Positions 26,183-36,075 are shown, counted from the first letter of the stretch. The stretch: 64,000 bases of DNA from Campylobacter upsaliensis (GCF_900637395.1 NZ_LR134372.1:62001-126000); one strand, 5' to 3'. Program-made: numbers and translations. The notes: generated by a model not told the origin, from the letters alone.

Positions 26183-27649
26183 ATGCACCCAGGTAATGTG
26201 TTGAACTACGACTATACGGTAGCGAAATACTTTATGTTTGCGACCATATTGTTTGGAATTGTAGGTATGGCGATAGGAACGCTCATAGCATTTCAAATGG
26301 CATATCCTGACCTAAACTACTTAGCAGGGGAATACGCCACTTTTTCAAGACTTAGACCTTTGCATACTTCAGGCGTCATTTTTGGCTTTATGCTTTCAGG
26401 GATTTGGGCTACTTGGTATTATATAGGACAACGCGTTCTTAAGGTATCTATGGCAGAATCGGCGTTTTTAATGGCAGTAGGCAAACTTCACTTTTGGCTT
26501 TATATGATAACGATGATTTTAGCAGTCATTAGCCTCTTTTTAGGCGTAAGCACTTCTAAAGAATATGCCGAGCTTGAGTGGCCCTTGGATATTTTAGTTG
26601 TTTTAGTGTGGGTTTTATGGGGTGTAAGCATTTTTGGGCTTGTAGGAATACGCCGTGAAAAAACTCTTTATATCTCTCTTTGGTATTACATTGCAACCTT
26701 TTTGGGTATAGCTATGCTCTATCTTTTTAACAATATGGCAGTGCCGACTTATTTTGTAACAGGGCTTGGAAACTGGTGGCATAGTGTTTCTATGTATGCT
26801 GGGACAAATGATGCCTTAGTGCAGTGGTGGTATGGGCATAATGCCGTTGCCTTTGTTTTTACCGTGGGAATTATCGCTCAAATTTATTATTTCTTACCTA
26901 AAGAAAGCGGACAGCCGATTTTCTCCTATAAGCTTTCTTTATTTGCTTTTTGGGGCTTGATGTTTGTGTATTTATGGGCGGGAGGACACCATTTGATTTA
27001 TTCAACCGTGCCTGATTGGATGCAAACTATGGGTTCGATTTTCTCTATTGTTTTGATTTTACCTTCTTGGGGTTCGGCGATTAATATACTCTTAACAATG
27101 AAAGGCGAGTGGAGTCAGTTAAGAGAAAGTCCTCTCATTAAATTTATGATTCTAGCTTCAACTTTTTATATGTTCTCAACCCTTGAAGGACCGATTTTAT
27201 CTATCAAATCTGTAAATGCCCTAGCACACTTTACAGACTGGATACCAGGACATGTTCACGATGGCACACTAGGCTGGGTAGGCTTTATGACTATGGCGGC
27301 ACTTTATCATATGACGCCTAGAATCTTTAAAAGAGAGCTTTATAGCAAATCTTTAATGGAAGCACAATTTTGGGTGCAAACGACAGGTATTGTGCTTTAC
27401 TTCTCATCAATGTGGATAGCAGGGATTACTCAAGGTATGATGTGGAGAGCTACTGATGAATATGGTAGTTTGCTTTACACCTTCATCGACACAGTTGAAG
27501 TGCTTATGCCTTACTACTGGATAAGAGCAATCGGCGGGTTGTTATATTTGCTAGGATTCTTTATGTTTGTTTATAATATTTACAAATCAATTAGCTGTGG
27601 AAAAGTGCTTGACAAAGAGCCAAAAAGCGCTTCGCCTATGGCAGCATAA
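26183..27649 (+). CDS. ccoN: cbb3-type cytochrome c oxidase subunit I
   Basis: Catalytic core of the high-affinity proton-pumping oxidase used at low oxygen. The 488-residue protein has about twelve membrane helices. Haem and CuB ligands are visible: LRPLHTSGVIFGF, YGHNAVAFVFT, WAGGHHLIYS and GHVHDGTLGW. The cross-linked tyrosine of cbb3 oxidases is expected in the helix near MTMAALYHM. The gene opens a plus-strand operon running through ccoOQP into accessory genes. This oxidase is essential or nearly so in C. jejuni. Confidence 0.98.
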   Translation: MHPGNVLNYDYTVAKYFMFATILFGIVGMAIGTLIAFQMAYPDLNYLAGEYATFSRLRPLHTSGVIFGFMLSGIWATWYYIGQRVLKVSMAESAFLMAVGKLHFWLYMITMILAVISLFLGVSTSKEYAELEWPLDILVVLVWVLWGVSIFGLVGIRREKTLYISLWYYIATFLGIAMLYLFNNMAVPTYFVTGLGNWWHSVSMYAGTNDALVQWWYGHNAVAFVFTVGIIAQIYYFLPKESGQPIFSYKLSLFAFWGLMFVYLWAGGHHLIYSTVPDWMQTMGSIFSIVLILPSWGSAINILLTMKGEWSQLRESPLIKFMILASTFYMFSTLEGPILSIKSVNALAHFTDWIPGHVHDGTLGWVGFMTMAALYHMTPRIFKRELYSKSLMEAQFWVQTTGIVLYFSSMWIAGITQGMMWRATDEYGSLLYTFIDTVEVLMPYYWIRAIGGLLYLLGFFMFVYNIYKSISCGKVLDKEPKSASPMAA

Positions 27650-27660
27650 AAGGAGAAAAA

Positions 27661-28326
27661 ATGTTTGCTTGGTTAGAAAAAAATCCTTTCTTTTTTGCTG
27701 TGGCAGTTTTTATCGTCATTGCTTATGCGGGTATTGTTGAAGTTTTACCAAATTTCGCAGATAATGCAAGACCTCTTGAGGGTAAAAAGCCTTATTCTGT
27801 GTTAGAACTTGCAGGGCGTCAAGTTTATATTAAAGATAGTTGTAATGCTTGCCATTCTCAGCTTATCCGTCCATTTAAGTCTGAAACAGACCGCTATGGT
27901 ATGTATTCAGTTAGTGGCGAATTTGCTTATGATAGACCATTTTTGTGGGGTTCAAAAAGAACAGGACCTGATTTAGCACGCGTAGGAAATTATAGAACAG
28001 CAGATTGGCACGAAAATCATATGCTAGATCCTACTTCTGTGGTGCCTGGTTCTATTATGCCAGCTTATAAGCATATGTTTAGCAATAATGCCGACATTGA
28101 AACAGCCTATGCGGAGGCACTCACGGTAAAAAAAGTCTTTAATGTCCCTTACGATGTGGAAGGACAAACTAAGCTTGGCACTTGGGAAGAAGCACAAGAG
28201 GAAGTTAAGGCTCAAGCGGCTGAGATTGTGGAGCAGATGAAAAATCAAGAGGTTAAAGACGCTTTTGCTAGGGGAGAAATCAAAGAAATCGTTGCTTTGA
28301 TTGCTTATTTAAATAGTCTAAAGTAA
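27661..28326 (+). CDS. ccoO: cbb3-type cytochrome c oxidase subunit II (monohaem)
   Basis: Membrane-anchored monohaem cytochrome c that passes electrons to CcoN. One N-terminal membrane helix at about residues 10-29 is followed by the haem motif CNACHSQ (around residue 62) with the downstream methionine ligand in PGSIMPAYKHMF. The 221-residue length is normal. It lies 11 bases after ccoN with an AAAGGAG ribosome site. Confidence 0.97.
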   Translation: MFAWLEKNPFFFAVAVFIVIAYAGIVEVLPNFADNARPLEGKKPYSVLELAGRQVYIKDSCNACHSQLIRPFKSETDRYGMYSVSGEFAYDRPFLWGSKRTGPDLARVGNYRTADWHENHMLDPTSVVPGSIMPAYKHMFSNNADIETAYAEALTVKKVFNVPYDVEGQTKLGTWEEAQEEVKAQAAEIVEQMKNQEVKDAFARGEIKEIVALIAYLNSLK

Positions 28327-28330
28327 GAGT

Positions 28331-28594
28331 ATGCAGGATTTAGAAATTTTTTTTAGCGTCATAGGACAGCTTTTAAGCTTTAATTTGTCCGGTATAGAAA
28401 AACGCGAATGGGAGATTTTTCAAGGCTATGGCTTTTTCTCCCTTGTTGTTTTTTTAGTCGTTGTTTTATATGCGTATTGGTTTCATCTTTATAGAAGCGA
28501 AAAAAGGGGTGAAAGAAATTATGAAAAATATGCCGACCTTGCTTTAAATGATGAACTTGATGACCGTATTTTAGAAAATAAAAGGAGTGCTTAA
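28331..28594 (+). CDS. ccoQ: cbb3-type oxidase subunit IV (CcoQ)
   Basis: Small single-helix subunit that helps assembly or stability of the cbb3 complex. The 87-residue protein has one membrane segment at about residues 38-56 and a polar C-terminal tail with LHLYRSEKRGERNYEKYA-like content (here HLYRSEKRGERNYEKYAD). The N-terminal 35 residues are longer than in classical CcoQ, as seen in Campylobacter. It lies five bases after ccoO and overlaps ccoP by one base. Confidence 0.9.
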   Translation: MQDLEIFFSVIGQLLSFNLSGIEKREWEIFQGYGFFSLVVFLVVVLYAYWFHLYRSEKRGERNYEKYADLALNDELDDRILENKRSA

Positions 28595-29472
28595 TGCAAT
28601 GGTTAAATTTAGAAGATAATATTAATCTTTTATCTTTGATTGGGGCGATTCTTATTATTCTAATCACGCTTGTGGTGATAGCTAGAATTTTCCAACAGAT
28701 GAAAGAAAAAAAAGAAAGTGCGGAGCTTAGTGAGCATAATTGGGACGACATAGGCGAGTATAAAAACCCTATCCCTGTGGGTTGGGCTATTGTATTTTTT
28801 CTCACTATTGTTTGGGCGATTTGGTATTTTTTATGGGGCTATCCTTTAAATTCTTATTCAAGAATAGGCGAATATAATGAAGAAGTTGCCGCTCACACAG
28901 CCAAATTTGAAGAGAAATTTAAAAATCTTTCCACAGAAGACAAGGTCGCTATGGGTCAAAATTTATTCTTAGTGCAATGCTCCCAGTGCCACGGAATCAC
29001 CGCTGATGGGATTAATGGCAAAGCTCAAGATTTAAACATTTGGGGTTCAGAAGAAGGGCTTATCGATGTCATCACTAAAGGTTCTAAAGGTATGGGATAT
29101 CTTATGGGAGAAATGTCTCCAGCAGCTGATTTAGGCATTAGCGAAGAGGATATCCCAGCCGTAGCTGCTTATGTAGCAAAAGAAATTTCAGCCATTAAAA
29201 AAACAGCAAACGAAAATTTAGTTGCTAGAGGTAAGGAAGTATTTGCTACTTGTGTAACTTGCCACGGCGAAGATGGCACGGGCGTTATAGGAGGCGAGGT
29301 TATGGCTCCTGATTTGACAAAATATGGCTCTGCTGAATTTGTGGTTGAGATCTTAAATAGGGGCAAAAATGGTGCGATCGGCTCTATGCCTAAATTTAAT
29401 AGCGATCTTTTAAGCGATATTCAAAAACAAGCTGTTGGCGAATATGTCATTTCTCTTTCAAGGGGTGAGTAA
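28594..29472 (+). CDS. ccoP: cbb3-type cytochrome c oxidase subunit III (dihaem)
   Basis: Dihaem cytochrome c that accepts electrons from the soluble cytochrome c pool. Two membrane segments are visible near residues 10-30 and 61-80, then two haem motifs, CSQCHG (about residue 129) and CVTCHG (about residue 222), each with later methionines (GYLMGEMSP and GSMPKF). The 292-residue length is normal. It overlaps the following small gene by one base (TAATG). Confidence 0.97.
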   Translation: MQWLNLEDNINLLSLIGAILIILITLVVIARIFQQMKEKKESAELSEHNWDDIGEYKNPIPVGWAIVFFLTIVWAIWYFLWGYPLNSYSRIGEYNEEVAAHTAKFEEKFKNLSTEDKVAMGQNLFLVQCSQCHGITADGINGKAQDLNIWGSEEGLIDVITKGSKGMGYLMGEMSPAADLGISEEDIPAVAAYVAKEISAIKKTANENLVARGKEVFATCVTCHGEDGTGVIGGEVMAPDLTKYGSAEFVVEILNRGKNGAIGSMPKFNSDLLSDIQKQAVGEYVISLSRGE

Positions 29473-29690
29473 TGGAAAACACTAATCGTTGCGTATTTTC
29501 ACTTTCGGGTGTTACAGGTATGCTTATAGCGACAGTTTTATTATTGGCGATTTTAGTTGGGCTTACTATTTGGGGTATTAAGGCACAGCAAGATGTTATG
29601 CAAAAGCCTTATAAACTTGAAAATCCACAAGCGGTTAAAATGATAGGCTCTAAGGAACAAGATCATATAATTATAAAGGACACAAAATGA
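29472..29690 (+). CDS. DUF4006-type small membrane protein of the cco operon
   Basis: A 72-residue protein with a short N-terminus, one membrane helix at about residues 14-34 and a charged tail. I recognise it as the DUF4006-like protein found after ccoP in Campylobacterota. It overlaps ccoP at its start and the next 33-codon gene at its end (ATGA). No function is established; the fixed position suggests a role in cbb3 oxidase assembly or stability. Confidence 0.78.
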   Translation: MENTNRCVFSLSGVTGMLIATVLLLAILVGLTIWGIKAQQDVMQKPYKLENPQAVKMIGSKEQDHIIIKDTK

Positions 29691-29788
29691 GTAAAACACT
29701 TGAGTATTTAATCCTTGTGGGCTTAATCGTTAGTGCTGTGGTAACAGCTTGGTCTGTTTTAACCCTTAATCATCTTAACATAGGATGA
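29687..29788 (+). CDS. Very small membrane protein, 33 aa, in the cco operon
   Basis: An ATG at 29687 overlaps the previous stop (ATGA), has AAAGGA six bases upstream, and reads 33 codons to a TGA at 29786-29788, which itself overlaps the ATG of the next gene. The product (start MSKTLEYLILVGLIVSAVV) is a single membrane helix with a tryptophan at its end and a short polar tail. Tight coupling on both sides is strong evidence that it is translated. It may be an accessory subunit of the cbb3 oxidase; no family is recognised. Confidence 0.75.
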   Translation: MSKTLEYLILVGLIVSAVVTAWSVLTLNHLNIG

Positions 29789-30405
29789 GAAAATTTCTTC
29801 AAGGTGGCTTTTTAGCCATCTTTTTATCTTCTTTAATGCCTCTTTCTTGTTTTGCGTTAGAGGCGGTGATTTATAATGAAAATGTTTTAAGTCAAAAAGT
29901 CAGCAATGAAATTAACCTCATCGGTAAGGAATTATATGAAAAAACGGGAATTTTTTTAGCCATTGCCACTGGAGAACAAAGCTCGTTTGAAAACTTAGCT
30001 CAAAAACAAAAAGATTTACCAGAGCCTAATGTCTTGCTAATTCTTTCTAAAAATTCACACAAAGTCGATATAATAGGCTCTAGTGAAGCTTTAAGCTTTT
30101 TTGATAAAGAAGCGGTTTTAAGCCCTTATGCTGGCACAGGCACTATACTTCCTATACTAGCCTCTAAAAAAGGCGACATTTATAACGCTGCTCTTTTAAA
30201 TGGCTATGGCGATATAGCTGATAGACTTGCTAAGTATTTTAATATCAAGCTAGAAAGCTCCATAGGTAATGCCAACAAAGACACGCTAAATATACTTCGC
30301 ATTTTACTTTATGGCTTTATTTGTTTTGCTCTGCTTTACTACACGCAAAGAAGATTAAAAAAACGAGACACAAAAATAAAAACAAAAAGGAGACGCTTTG
30401 GATAA
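29785..30405 (+). CDS. TPM-domain-like exported protein with C-terminal anchor
   Basis: A 206-residue protein with a signal peptide (residues 1-24, ending near CFA), a periplasmic domain at about 25-155 resembling the TPM (TLP18.3/Psb32/MOLO-1) fold, a membrane helix at about 171-187 and a very basic tail. TPM proteins in other systems act in repair or assembly of membrane complexes. It is translationally coupled to the 33-residue gene and overlaps the FixH-like gene by eight bases, so it belongs to the cbb3 accessory set. Domain assignment is tentative. Confidence 0.65.
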   Translation: MRKFLQGGFLAIFLSSLMPLSCFALEAVIYNENVLSQKVSNEINLIGKELYEKTGIFLAIATGEQSSFENLAQKQKDLPEPNVLLILSKNSHKVDIIGSSEALSFFDKEAVLSPYAGTGTILPILASKKGDIYNAALLNGYGDIADRLAKYFNIKLESSIGNANKDTLNILRILLYGFICFALLYYTQRRLKKRDTKIKTKRRRFG

Positions 30406-30958
30406 AAAGAAAACTTTTTGGCCCTATGGAATTTTGCTTTCTCTTTTTGCTATTGTTTTAGCTTGTGTGGCGACTATCATTTTTGCAAGTGGGTATCCTG
30501 TTTATGAAGACGATAGCTTTTTCTTAAGCTATCAAGAAGTGGAAAACAATTATGATCAAATCGAACTAAAGCAAAAAAAATTTTTTGAAAATTTTGCCTT
30601 GATACTTGATGATAGCAAGATAAATTTCGAAGAAAAAATAATTGATGAAAAACGCTCAAAAAAAGCTTATGTTTTAAAAGATGATAATATCACTTTACTT
30701 TTAGTCAAACAGCCAGAAAGCAAAATCGAACTAAAAGATATTCATTTAAGTGCTAAACTCACAAGACCGCACACAAGCGAAAATGATATGTTTTTGCAAG
30801 AAAAAAATGTTAGCATTAAACTCTTTAATAATGGGGCTAAAGCAAAGGCTTATTTATTTAGTTTGCCTACACTTGCAAAAGGCAGGTGGCAGCTTAAAGT
30901 AAAGGCTGAAAATAAGGACATTTTAGGCTTTAAAAGTTTTGAGTTTTTCGTGCAATGA
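30398..30958 (+). CDS. FixH/CcoH-like membrane protein
   Basis: A 186-residue protein with an N-terminal membrane helix (WPYGILLSLFAIVLACVATI, about residues 8-27) followed by a periplasmic beta-rich domain. The start KKKTFWPYG and the VYEDDSFF segment after the helix are characteristic of FixH. In other bacteria FixH/CcoH takes part in cbb3 oxidase maturation, possibly with the copper ATPase CcoI. The start is TTG with a strong AAAGGAG upstream. It overlaps addB by four bases, so oxidase and DNA-repair genes share one transcript. Confidence 0.75.
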   Translation: MDKKKTFWPYGILLSLFAIVLACVATIIFASGYPVYEDDSFFLSYQEVENNYDQIELKQKKFFENFALILDDSKINFEEKIIDEKRSKKAYVLKDDNITLLLVKQPESKIELKDIHLSAKLTRPHTSENDMFLQEKNVSIKLFNNGAKAKAYLFSLPTLAKGRWQLKVKAENKDILGFKSFEFFVQ

Positions 30959-33339
30959 AACTTTATATTTTTAGCTCCTCAAGAAAGATTAAAGAGTATT
31001 ATCAACAAAGCAAAGGCACAAATGCCCTTATCGACCAAGCCTTAAGCGTAGCCGAATTTTTAGATAAAATTTGCCTAAGTCAAGGCTTTAGAGCTAGTGC
31101 TTATGAGCAATTATTATTAATGCAAGAAGCGTGTAAGAAGAGTCAAAATTTAGAACAAAAGCTTGGAATTTCAACCGAATTTTTTGCCTTTTTGAAAAAT
31201 AATGAATATCTTTTTTCCTTCTTTAGAGAACTTGCCTTAGAAAATAAAAGCATTAAGGACTTGCAAAATAGTGATTATTATGCGAGTTACAATGAGCATT
31301 TAGAAATTTTAGACTGCGTTTTTCAAAATTATCTAAATCTTTTAAAAAGAGAAAATTTATACGATGAGCTTTCTTTGCCACTCTCTTACACTCTTAACTT
31401 GGACTTTTTGGAAGATTATGAAAGTATTATTTATGATTTGGAGGGCTTTTTAAGCCGTTTTGAACTTTCTTTACTTTTGCAAATAGCAAAGCATAAGGAG
31501 CTTATTTTGCGTTTTAAAACAAGTAAATTTAATCTTGCTTATTTTAAAGAGCTGCCCTTTTTAAAAGATGTCATTTTAAAAGAAAACTATCATTATGAAT
31601 TTAACATCACGCAAAATATTTTACTTAAAAAAGAATCTTTAAAGCCAAAAAATGCCTTTGTAAAAGTTCAGCAATTTGAGCTTAGGATTTTGCAAGCGGC
31701 TTTTGTTTTCGATGAAATTTCATCTTTTATTAGAGCGGGACTAAAGGCGGAGGATATTGTCGTCATTACGCCTGATGAGGGCTTTTGCGATTTCTTACGC
31801 CTTTTGGATCAAAATAATATGCTTAATTATGCAAGTGGGATTAGCATTAAAGAAAGCCTATTTTATCAAAGATTAAGAAGTCTTTATGAAAGTGCGAATT
31901 TGGACGATTTTTATTTTGATGACAATCAAAATTATTTTGACGAAGCACTAAATTTCGACCTACATAATAGCCTTTTGCACTATTTTGAGCTTGATTTTAA
32001 GGAATTTAAGGAGCATTTTACTAAAGAGTGTGAATTTTCTTATTTTGAAACCTTGATTAAACAATTTTTAGCAAATGAAAATAGCGAATTAAGCCTTTTT
32101 GTAGAAAAGGAGCTTTTTTTCATCAAAAATTTACTTACAAATCAAAAGTTAAATTTAAAGCAAATTTTAGAGCTTTTTTTCATACAAATTTCTTCCTTTA
32201 AACAAAGCTATGTCGGCGGCGGGGCTGTTACTGCTATGGGGATTTTAGAAAGTAGAGGGCTTAGTTTTGATGGGGTGATTGTGGTGGATTTTAATGAAGA
32301 TCTTATCCCAAAAAGAAGTGTTAATGAACTATTTTTAAATAATGAAGTGCGGACAAAGGCAGGACTTATAAGCTATGAAAAAAGAGAAAATTTACAAAGA
32401 TTTTATTATGAACAGCTTTTTAAAAATGCTAAAAAAATAAGTATTTGCTATGTAGAAAATGAAGAAAAAAGCAGGTCGCGTCTTTTAGAAGACCTTGAAT
32501 TTAGGCTTGATTTGACTAAGGAATTTAGCCAAAAGGCTTATTTAAACGCCTTAAAACTAAACTATAAAGCAAATATCATCAACCTAGAGCCTCCTCAAGC
32601 ACCTAAATTAAAACATAATCTTTTCGCCACGCCCCTTTCTTACTCAAGGCTAACTTTATTTTTAGAGTCTAAACGCACTTATTTTTATAAATATATCAAG
32701 CATTTAAAAGAGCCAAGAGAGCTAAAAATGGACATAAAAGAGCAAAACGATAGAAAGAGGCTTAAAAATTTAGGTATTTTTGTCCATCGTATTTTGGAGC
32801 TTTATTATAAACATTATGATTTTTTTGATGAAAAGCTTTTTGCTTCCTTGCTTGAAAAAGAGGGGCAAAAAGAGGGACTTGACGCTCTTGATTTAGAACT
32901 TTTAAAGATAAAATTTAAAGAATTTGCAAAAAAGGAACAAGAGCGTTTTAAGCAAGGTTACCATATTAAGCATTTAGAACTTAATGTGGATAAAAGCATT
33001 ATTTTAGAGGGTCAAAGGATAGAGCTTGCAGGTAAAATCGACCGCATTGACTCAAATGAGCGTTTTGGGGAGCTGATATTAGACTATAAAAGTGGGAAAA
33101 TCCCTGAAAAATCCTACCAACTCGCCTTTTATAAGCTTTTATATAATGAAAACGCCCACGCCTCTTTTTATGATTTAAATGATTTTGAACTTAAAGAGGG
33201 TAAAGATACAAAAAGCATTTTTGCCCTTAAAGAGGAGCTTGAAAAGCTTTTAGAAGAGGTGGATAAAGAAATCGTTTTTGAAAATGAAAAAAGCAATTTT
33301 TGTCCGTATAAATTACTTTATGAAAAAGATTTAAAATGA
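30955..33339 (+). CDS. addB: AddB-like helicase/exonuclease subunit
   Basis: Subunit of the AddAB double-strand-break repair nuclease, the RecBCD equivalent of Campylobacter and Helicobacter. The 794-residue protein has an inactive-looking helicase-like region, with VTAMGILESRGLSFDGV and VVDFNEDLIPKRSVN in the middle. Its C-terminal PD-(D/E)xK nuclease domain contains LAGKIDRID and LILDYKSGKIPEKSYQLAFYK (about residues 685-720). Campylobacter AddB is much shorter than the Bacillus protein, and this length fits. It overlaps addA by four bases. Confidence 0.92.
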   Translation: MKLYIFSSSRKIKEYYQQSKGTNALIDQALSVAEFLDKICLSQGFRASAYEQLLLMQEACKKSQNLEQKLGISTEFFAFLKNNEYLFSFFRELALENKSIKDLQNSDYYASYNEHLEILDCVFQNYLNLLKRENLYDELSLPLSYTLNLDFLEDYESIIYDLEGFLSRFELSLLLQIAKHKELILRFKTSKFNLAYFKELPFLKDVILKENYHYEFNITQNILLKKESLKPKNAFVKVQQFELRILQAAFVFDEISSFIRAGLKAEDIVVITPDEGFCDFLRLLDQNNMLNYASGISIKESLFYQRLRSLYESANLDDFYFDDNQNYFDEALNFDLHNSLLHYFELDFKEFKEHFTKECEFSYFETLIKQFLANENSELSLFVEKELFFIKNLLTNQKLNLKQILELFFIQISSFKQSYVGGGAVTAMGILESRGLSFDGVIVVDFNEDLIPKRSVNELFLNNEVRTKAGLISYEKRENLQRFYYEQLFKNAKKISICYVENEEKSRSRLLEDLEFRLDLTKEFSQKAYLNALKLNYKANIINLEPPQAPKLKHNLFATPLSYSRLTLFLESKRTYFYKYIKHLKEPRELKMDIKEQNDRKRLKNLGIFVHRILELYYKHYDFFDEKLFASLLEKEGQKEGLDALDLELLKIKFKEFAKKEQERFKQGYHIKHLELNVDKSIILEGQRIELAGKIDRIDSNERFGELILDYKSGKIPEKSYQLAFYKLLYNENAHASFYDLNDFELKEGKDTKSIFALKEELEKLLEEVDKEIVFENEKSNFCPYKLLYEKDLK

Positions 33340-36068
33340 GTGAATTTAAGCCCTTTTTAGCCCTAGAGGCAAGTGCTGGTAGTGGAAAAACCTTTGCTTT
33401 GAGTATGCGTTTTGTTGCTTTGATTTTAAATGGAGCTAAAATTGATGAAATTTTAGCCATTACCTTTACCAAAAAAGCCACAAATGAAATGAAAAAAAGA
33501 GTGATAGAAAATTTCTTAACTTTTGACAAAAAAGAAGCCGAAACGAAAGAGCTTTGCAAACTTTTAGGTAAGGATAAAGAGGAGTTAATCCGCTTAAGAG
33601 ACGCTAAAAAAGAGGAATTTTTAAGAAAAAATCTAAAAATATACACCTTTGATGCCTTATTTTCTCAAATTTTACGCTCCTTTGCTTTAAATTTAGGCTT
33701 GATGAGTGATTTTGAAAGCGTTGAAAATTCTCAAGATGTAAGAAAGGCTTTTTTAAAAAAGCTTTCTAAAGAGGAGCTTAAAAAACTGGCAACTTATATT
33801 TTAAAAATTGATGAAAAAGAGCATTTTTTTAATGAGCTTGAAAGCCTTTATCAAAACGCTTATTTTAAAAGTCTTAATATAACAAATCAGCCTGATTTAT
33901 CCAAGCTTCAAAGTGCTTATGATGATTTGAGAAAATACTGCTTAAGTTTTGATAATAAAAATTTAAAAAGCAATTTTAAAAGCGAAAAATTACATCTTAA
34001 AGAATTTTTAAAAAGTTCTATTATTGACCAATTTGAGGAAAAAAAATATTTGCGAGATTTAGCCCAAGAAGATGTCAATTTTACTGCAAAAAGAGAGCGT
34101 TTTTTAGAAAGTTTAAGGCAGTATGCCCTAGAGCTAGAGGACTTTAAAATAGCGAATTTAATGGAGCTTTTAAAGATTTTTATCGAGGCAAAAAACGATT
34201 TACATAAAAATAAAAATATTTTAAGCTTTAGTGATATTAGCAGAAGAGTTTTAGACCTTATACGAAGTGATTTAAAGGATATGATTTATTTTAGGCTTGA
34301 TGGGCGTATTAGTCATCTTTTAATTGACGAATTTCAAGACACTAGCGTTGTGCAGTATGAGACTTTAAAACCCATTATCGCCGAGCTTGTGAGTGGAGAG
34401 GGTGTGAAAAAAAATCGAAGCTTTTTTTATGTCGGGGACAAAAAGCAAAGCATTTACCGCTTTAGAAATAGCAAAAAAGAGCTTTTTGACCTACTTAGAG
34501 ACACTTTTACGCAGATTAAAACAGAAAACCTTGATACAAATTACCGCTCTTTAGGGCATTTAATCGAATTTGTTAATACTCAATTTAAAAATAAATTTGA
34601 AAATTTTATCCCTCAAAAGATTTTAGAGCAAAATCAAAATAAAGGCTTTGTTCGCATAGTGCAAAGCGAGGAAACAGACGCTAAAAAGACCAAGCAAGAA
34701 CTTCTTAAAGTTTTAAAAGAACAGCTTGATTTCCTACATCAAAAAGGTGTTTTGTATGAGAAAATTTGCATTTTATGTTGGCAAAATAATGACGCAAATG
34801 AAATTTTAGAATATTTAAAAGAGCATAAAATCCCAGCTTTTACACAAAGTAATATTTTGCTTGAAAATAAGGCTAGCGTGCGTTTGGTGTTAGAATATGC
34901 AAAATACTGCATTTTTGGCGATGTTTTTTATTTAGAAGTGATGAGGGAATTTTTAGGCTTTGAGCCTGAAAGATTGCAGCTTGATTTAGCTAAAAGTCCT
35001 GAGCAAAATGTGCTTTATCTCATTAAAAATTTAAAGCTTGACCTAGCCGATATAGCCTTGCTTCAGTTTTTAGAATATGCCAAGCAAAAGGGCAATTTTA
35101 TGGAGCTTTTATTTAGCCCTTGTCCTTTAAAGATGATGGGCGAGGAAAATTATGGTATTAGCATTATGACCGTGCATAAATCTAAGGGGCTTGAATTTGA
35201 CTATGTAACCGTGCTTGATAGACTTTCAAAGGGTAAAAATGACAATGAGCAAATTTTACTTGAATACGATATTCAAAAAGGCTGGGAGCTAAGGATTAAA
35301 AATGCTTTTCACAAAGCCACGCGTGATACCTCCTATCAAGATTTTTTAGCGAGGATAGAAAAAGCTCAAAAAGATGATGATATTAACAAGCTTTATGTCG
35401 CACTCACAAGGGCTAAAAATGGTCTTATTGTCATTAAGAAAAATCCATTTTGCGTTAATGGTAACAATCCAAGCTATTTTAACGGCAAGGGTTATTTAGA
35501 CCTTGAGTGTTGTGAAATAGGCACTCTTAACGAGCAAACAGCTCCTAAAAACGAGGAGCAAAAAGAGCAAAACACCCTTAAAGAATTTGTCAAAATTCCT
35601 CTACAAAATGTCGAAAAAATAGAACTTAAAGAAGAATTTCATTTTGGTAATGCCTTTCACTTTTGTATGCAAAGCTTAAGGCTTCCAAAGGGAGAAAATT
35701 TAGAAAATGTCAAGCAAAAAACAAGGGATAAATTCCGCCATTTTTTAAGCGAAGATGAATTTAACGCCCTTTTTAAAAGAGTGCAAAATTTACTTGAAAA
35801 TAAAGATTTTCAAGCCCTTTTACAAGGTAAAAAATTATTAAAAGAACAGCCGCTTAGTTTTAATGGTGAATTAAAAAGACTTGATTTACTTGCACTTGAT
35901 GAAAAGGAAGCGTTGATTATTGATTATAAAACGGGTGAATTTAATGCTAAAAATGCCGAGCAAATCACACTTTACAAACAAGCCATTAAAGAAATTTTAA
36001 ATAAGCAAAACACAAGAGCTTTTTTGGTGTATAGTCTCGATAAAAATATACAAATACAAAAAATTTAA
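33336..36068 (+). CDS. addA: AddA-like UvrD-family helicase/nuclease
   Basis: ATP-dependent helicase-nuclease that resects broken DNA ends for RecA. Superfamily 1 motifs are clear: Walker A LEASAGSGKTFALSMRF at about residues 9-25, AITFTKKATNEMKKR (motif Ia), HLLIDEFQDTS (Walker B), GDKKQSIYRFR (motif III), IMTVHKSKGLEFDYV (motif V) and LYVALTRAK (motif VI). A C-terminal RecB-type nuclease domain shows LDLLALDEKEALIIDYKTGEF. The 910-residue length is typical for Campylobacter. In C. jejuni rplM follows; here a 3.5-kb insert intervenes. Confidence 0.95.
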   Translation: MSEFKPFLALEASAGSGKTFALSMRFVALILNGAKIDEILAITFTKKATNEMKKRVIENFLTFDKKEAETKELCKLLGKDKEELIRLRDAKKEEFLRKNLKIYTFDALFSQILRSFALNLGLMSDFESVENSQDVRKAFLKKLSKEELKKLATYILKIDEKEHFFNELESLYQNAYFKSLNITNQPDLSKLQSAYDDLRKYCLSFDNKNLKSNFKSEKLHLKEFLKSSIIDQFEEKKYLRDLAQEDVNFTAKRERFLESLRQYALELEDFKIANLMELLKIFIEAKNDLHKNKNILSFSDISRRVLDLIRSDLKDMIYFRLDGRISHLLIDEFQDTSVVQYETLKPIIAELVSGEGVKKNRSFFYVGDKKQSIYRFRNSKKELFDLLRDTFTQIKTENLDTNYRSLGHLIEFVNTQFKNKFENFIPQKILEQNQNKGFVRIVQSEETDAKKTKQELLKVLKEQLDFLHQKGVLYEKICILCWQNNDANEILEYLKEHKIPAFTQSNILLENKASVRLVLEYAKYCIFGDVFYLEVMREFLGFEPERLQLDLAKSPEQNVLYLIKNLKLDLADIALLQFLEYAKQKGNFMELLFSPCPLKMMGEENYGISIMTVHKSKGLEFDYVTVLDRLSKGKNDNEQILLEYDIQKGWELRIKNAFHKATRDTSYQDFLARIEKAQKDDDINKLYVALTRAKNGLIVIKKNPFCVNGNNPSYFNGKGYLDLECCEIGTLNEQTAPKNEEQKEQNTLKEFVKIPLQNVEKIELKEEFHFGNAFHFCMQSLRLPKGENLENVKQKTRDKFRHFLSEDEFNALFKRVQNLLENKDFQALLQGKKLLKEQPLSFNGELKRLDLLALDEKEALIIDYKTGEFNAKNAEQITLYKQAIKEILNKQNTRAFLVYSLDKNIQIQKI

Positions 36069-36075
36069 GCAAAAC

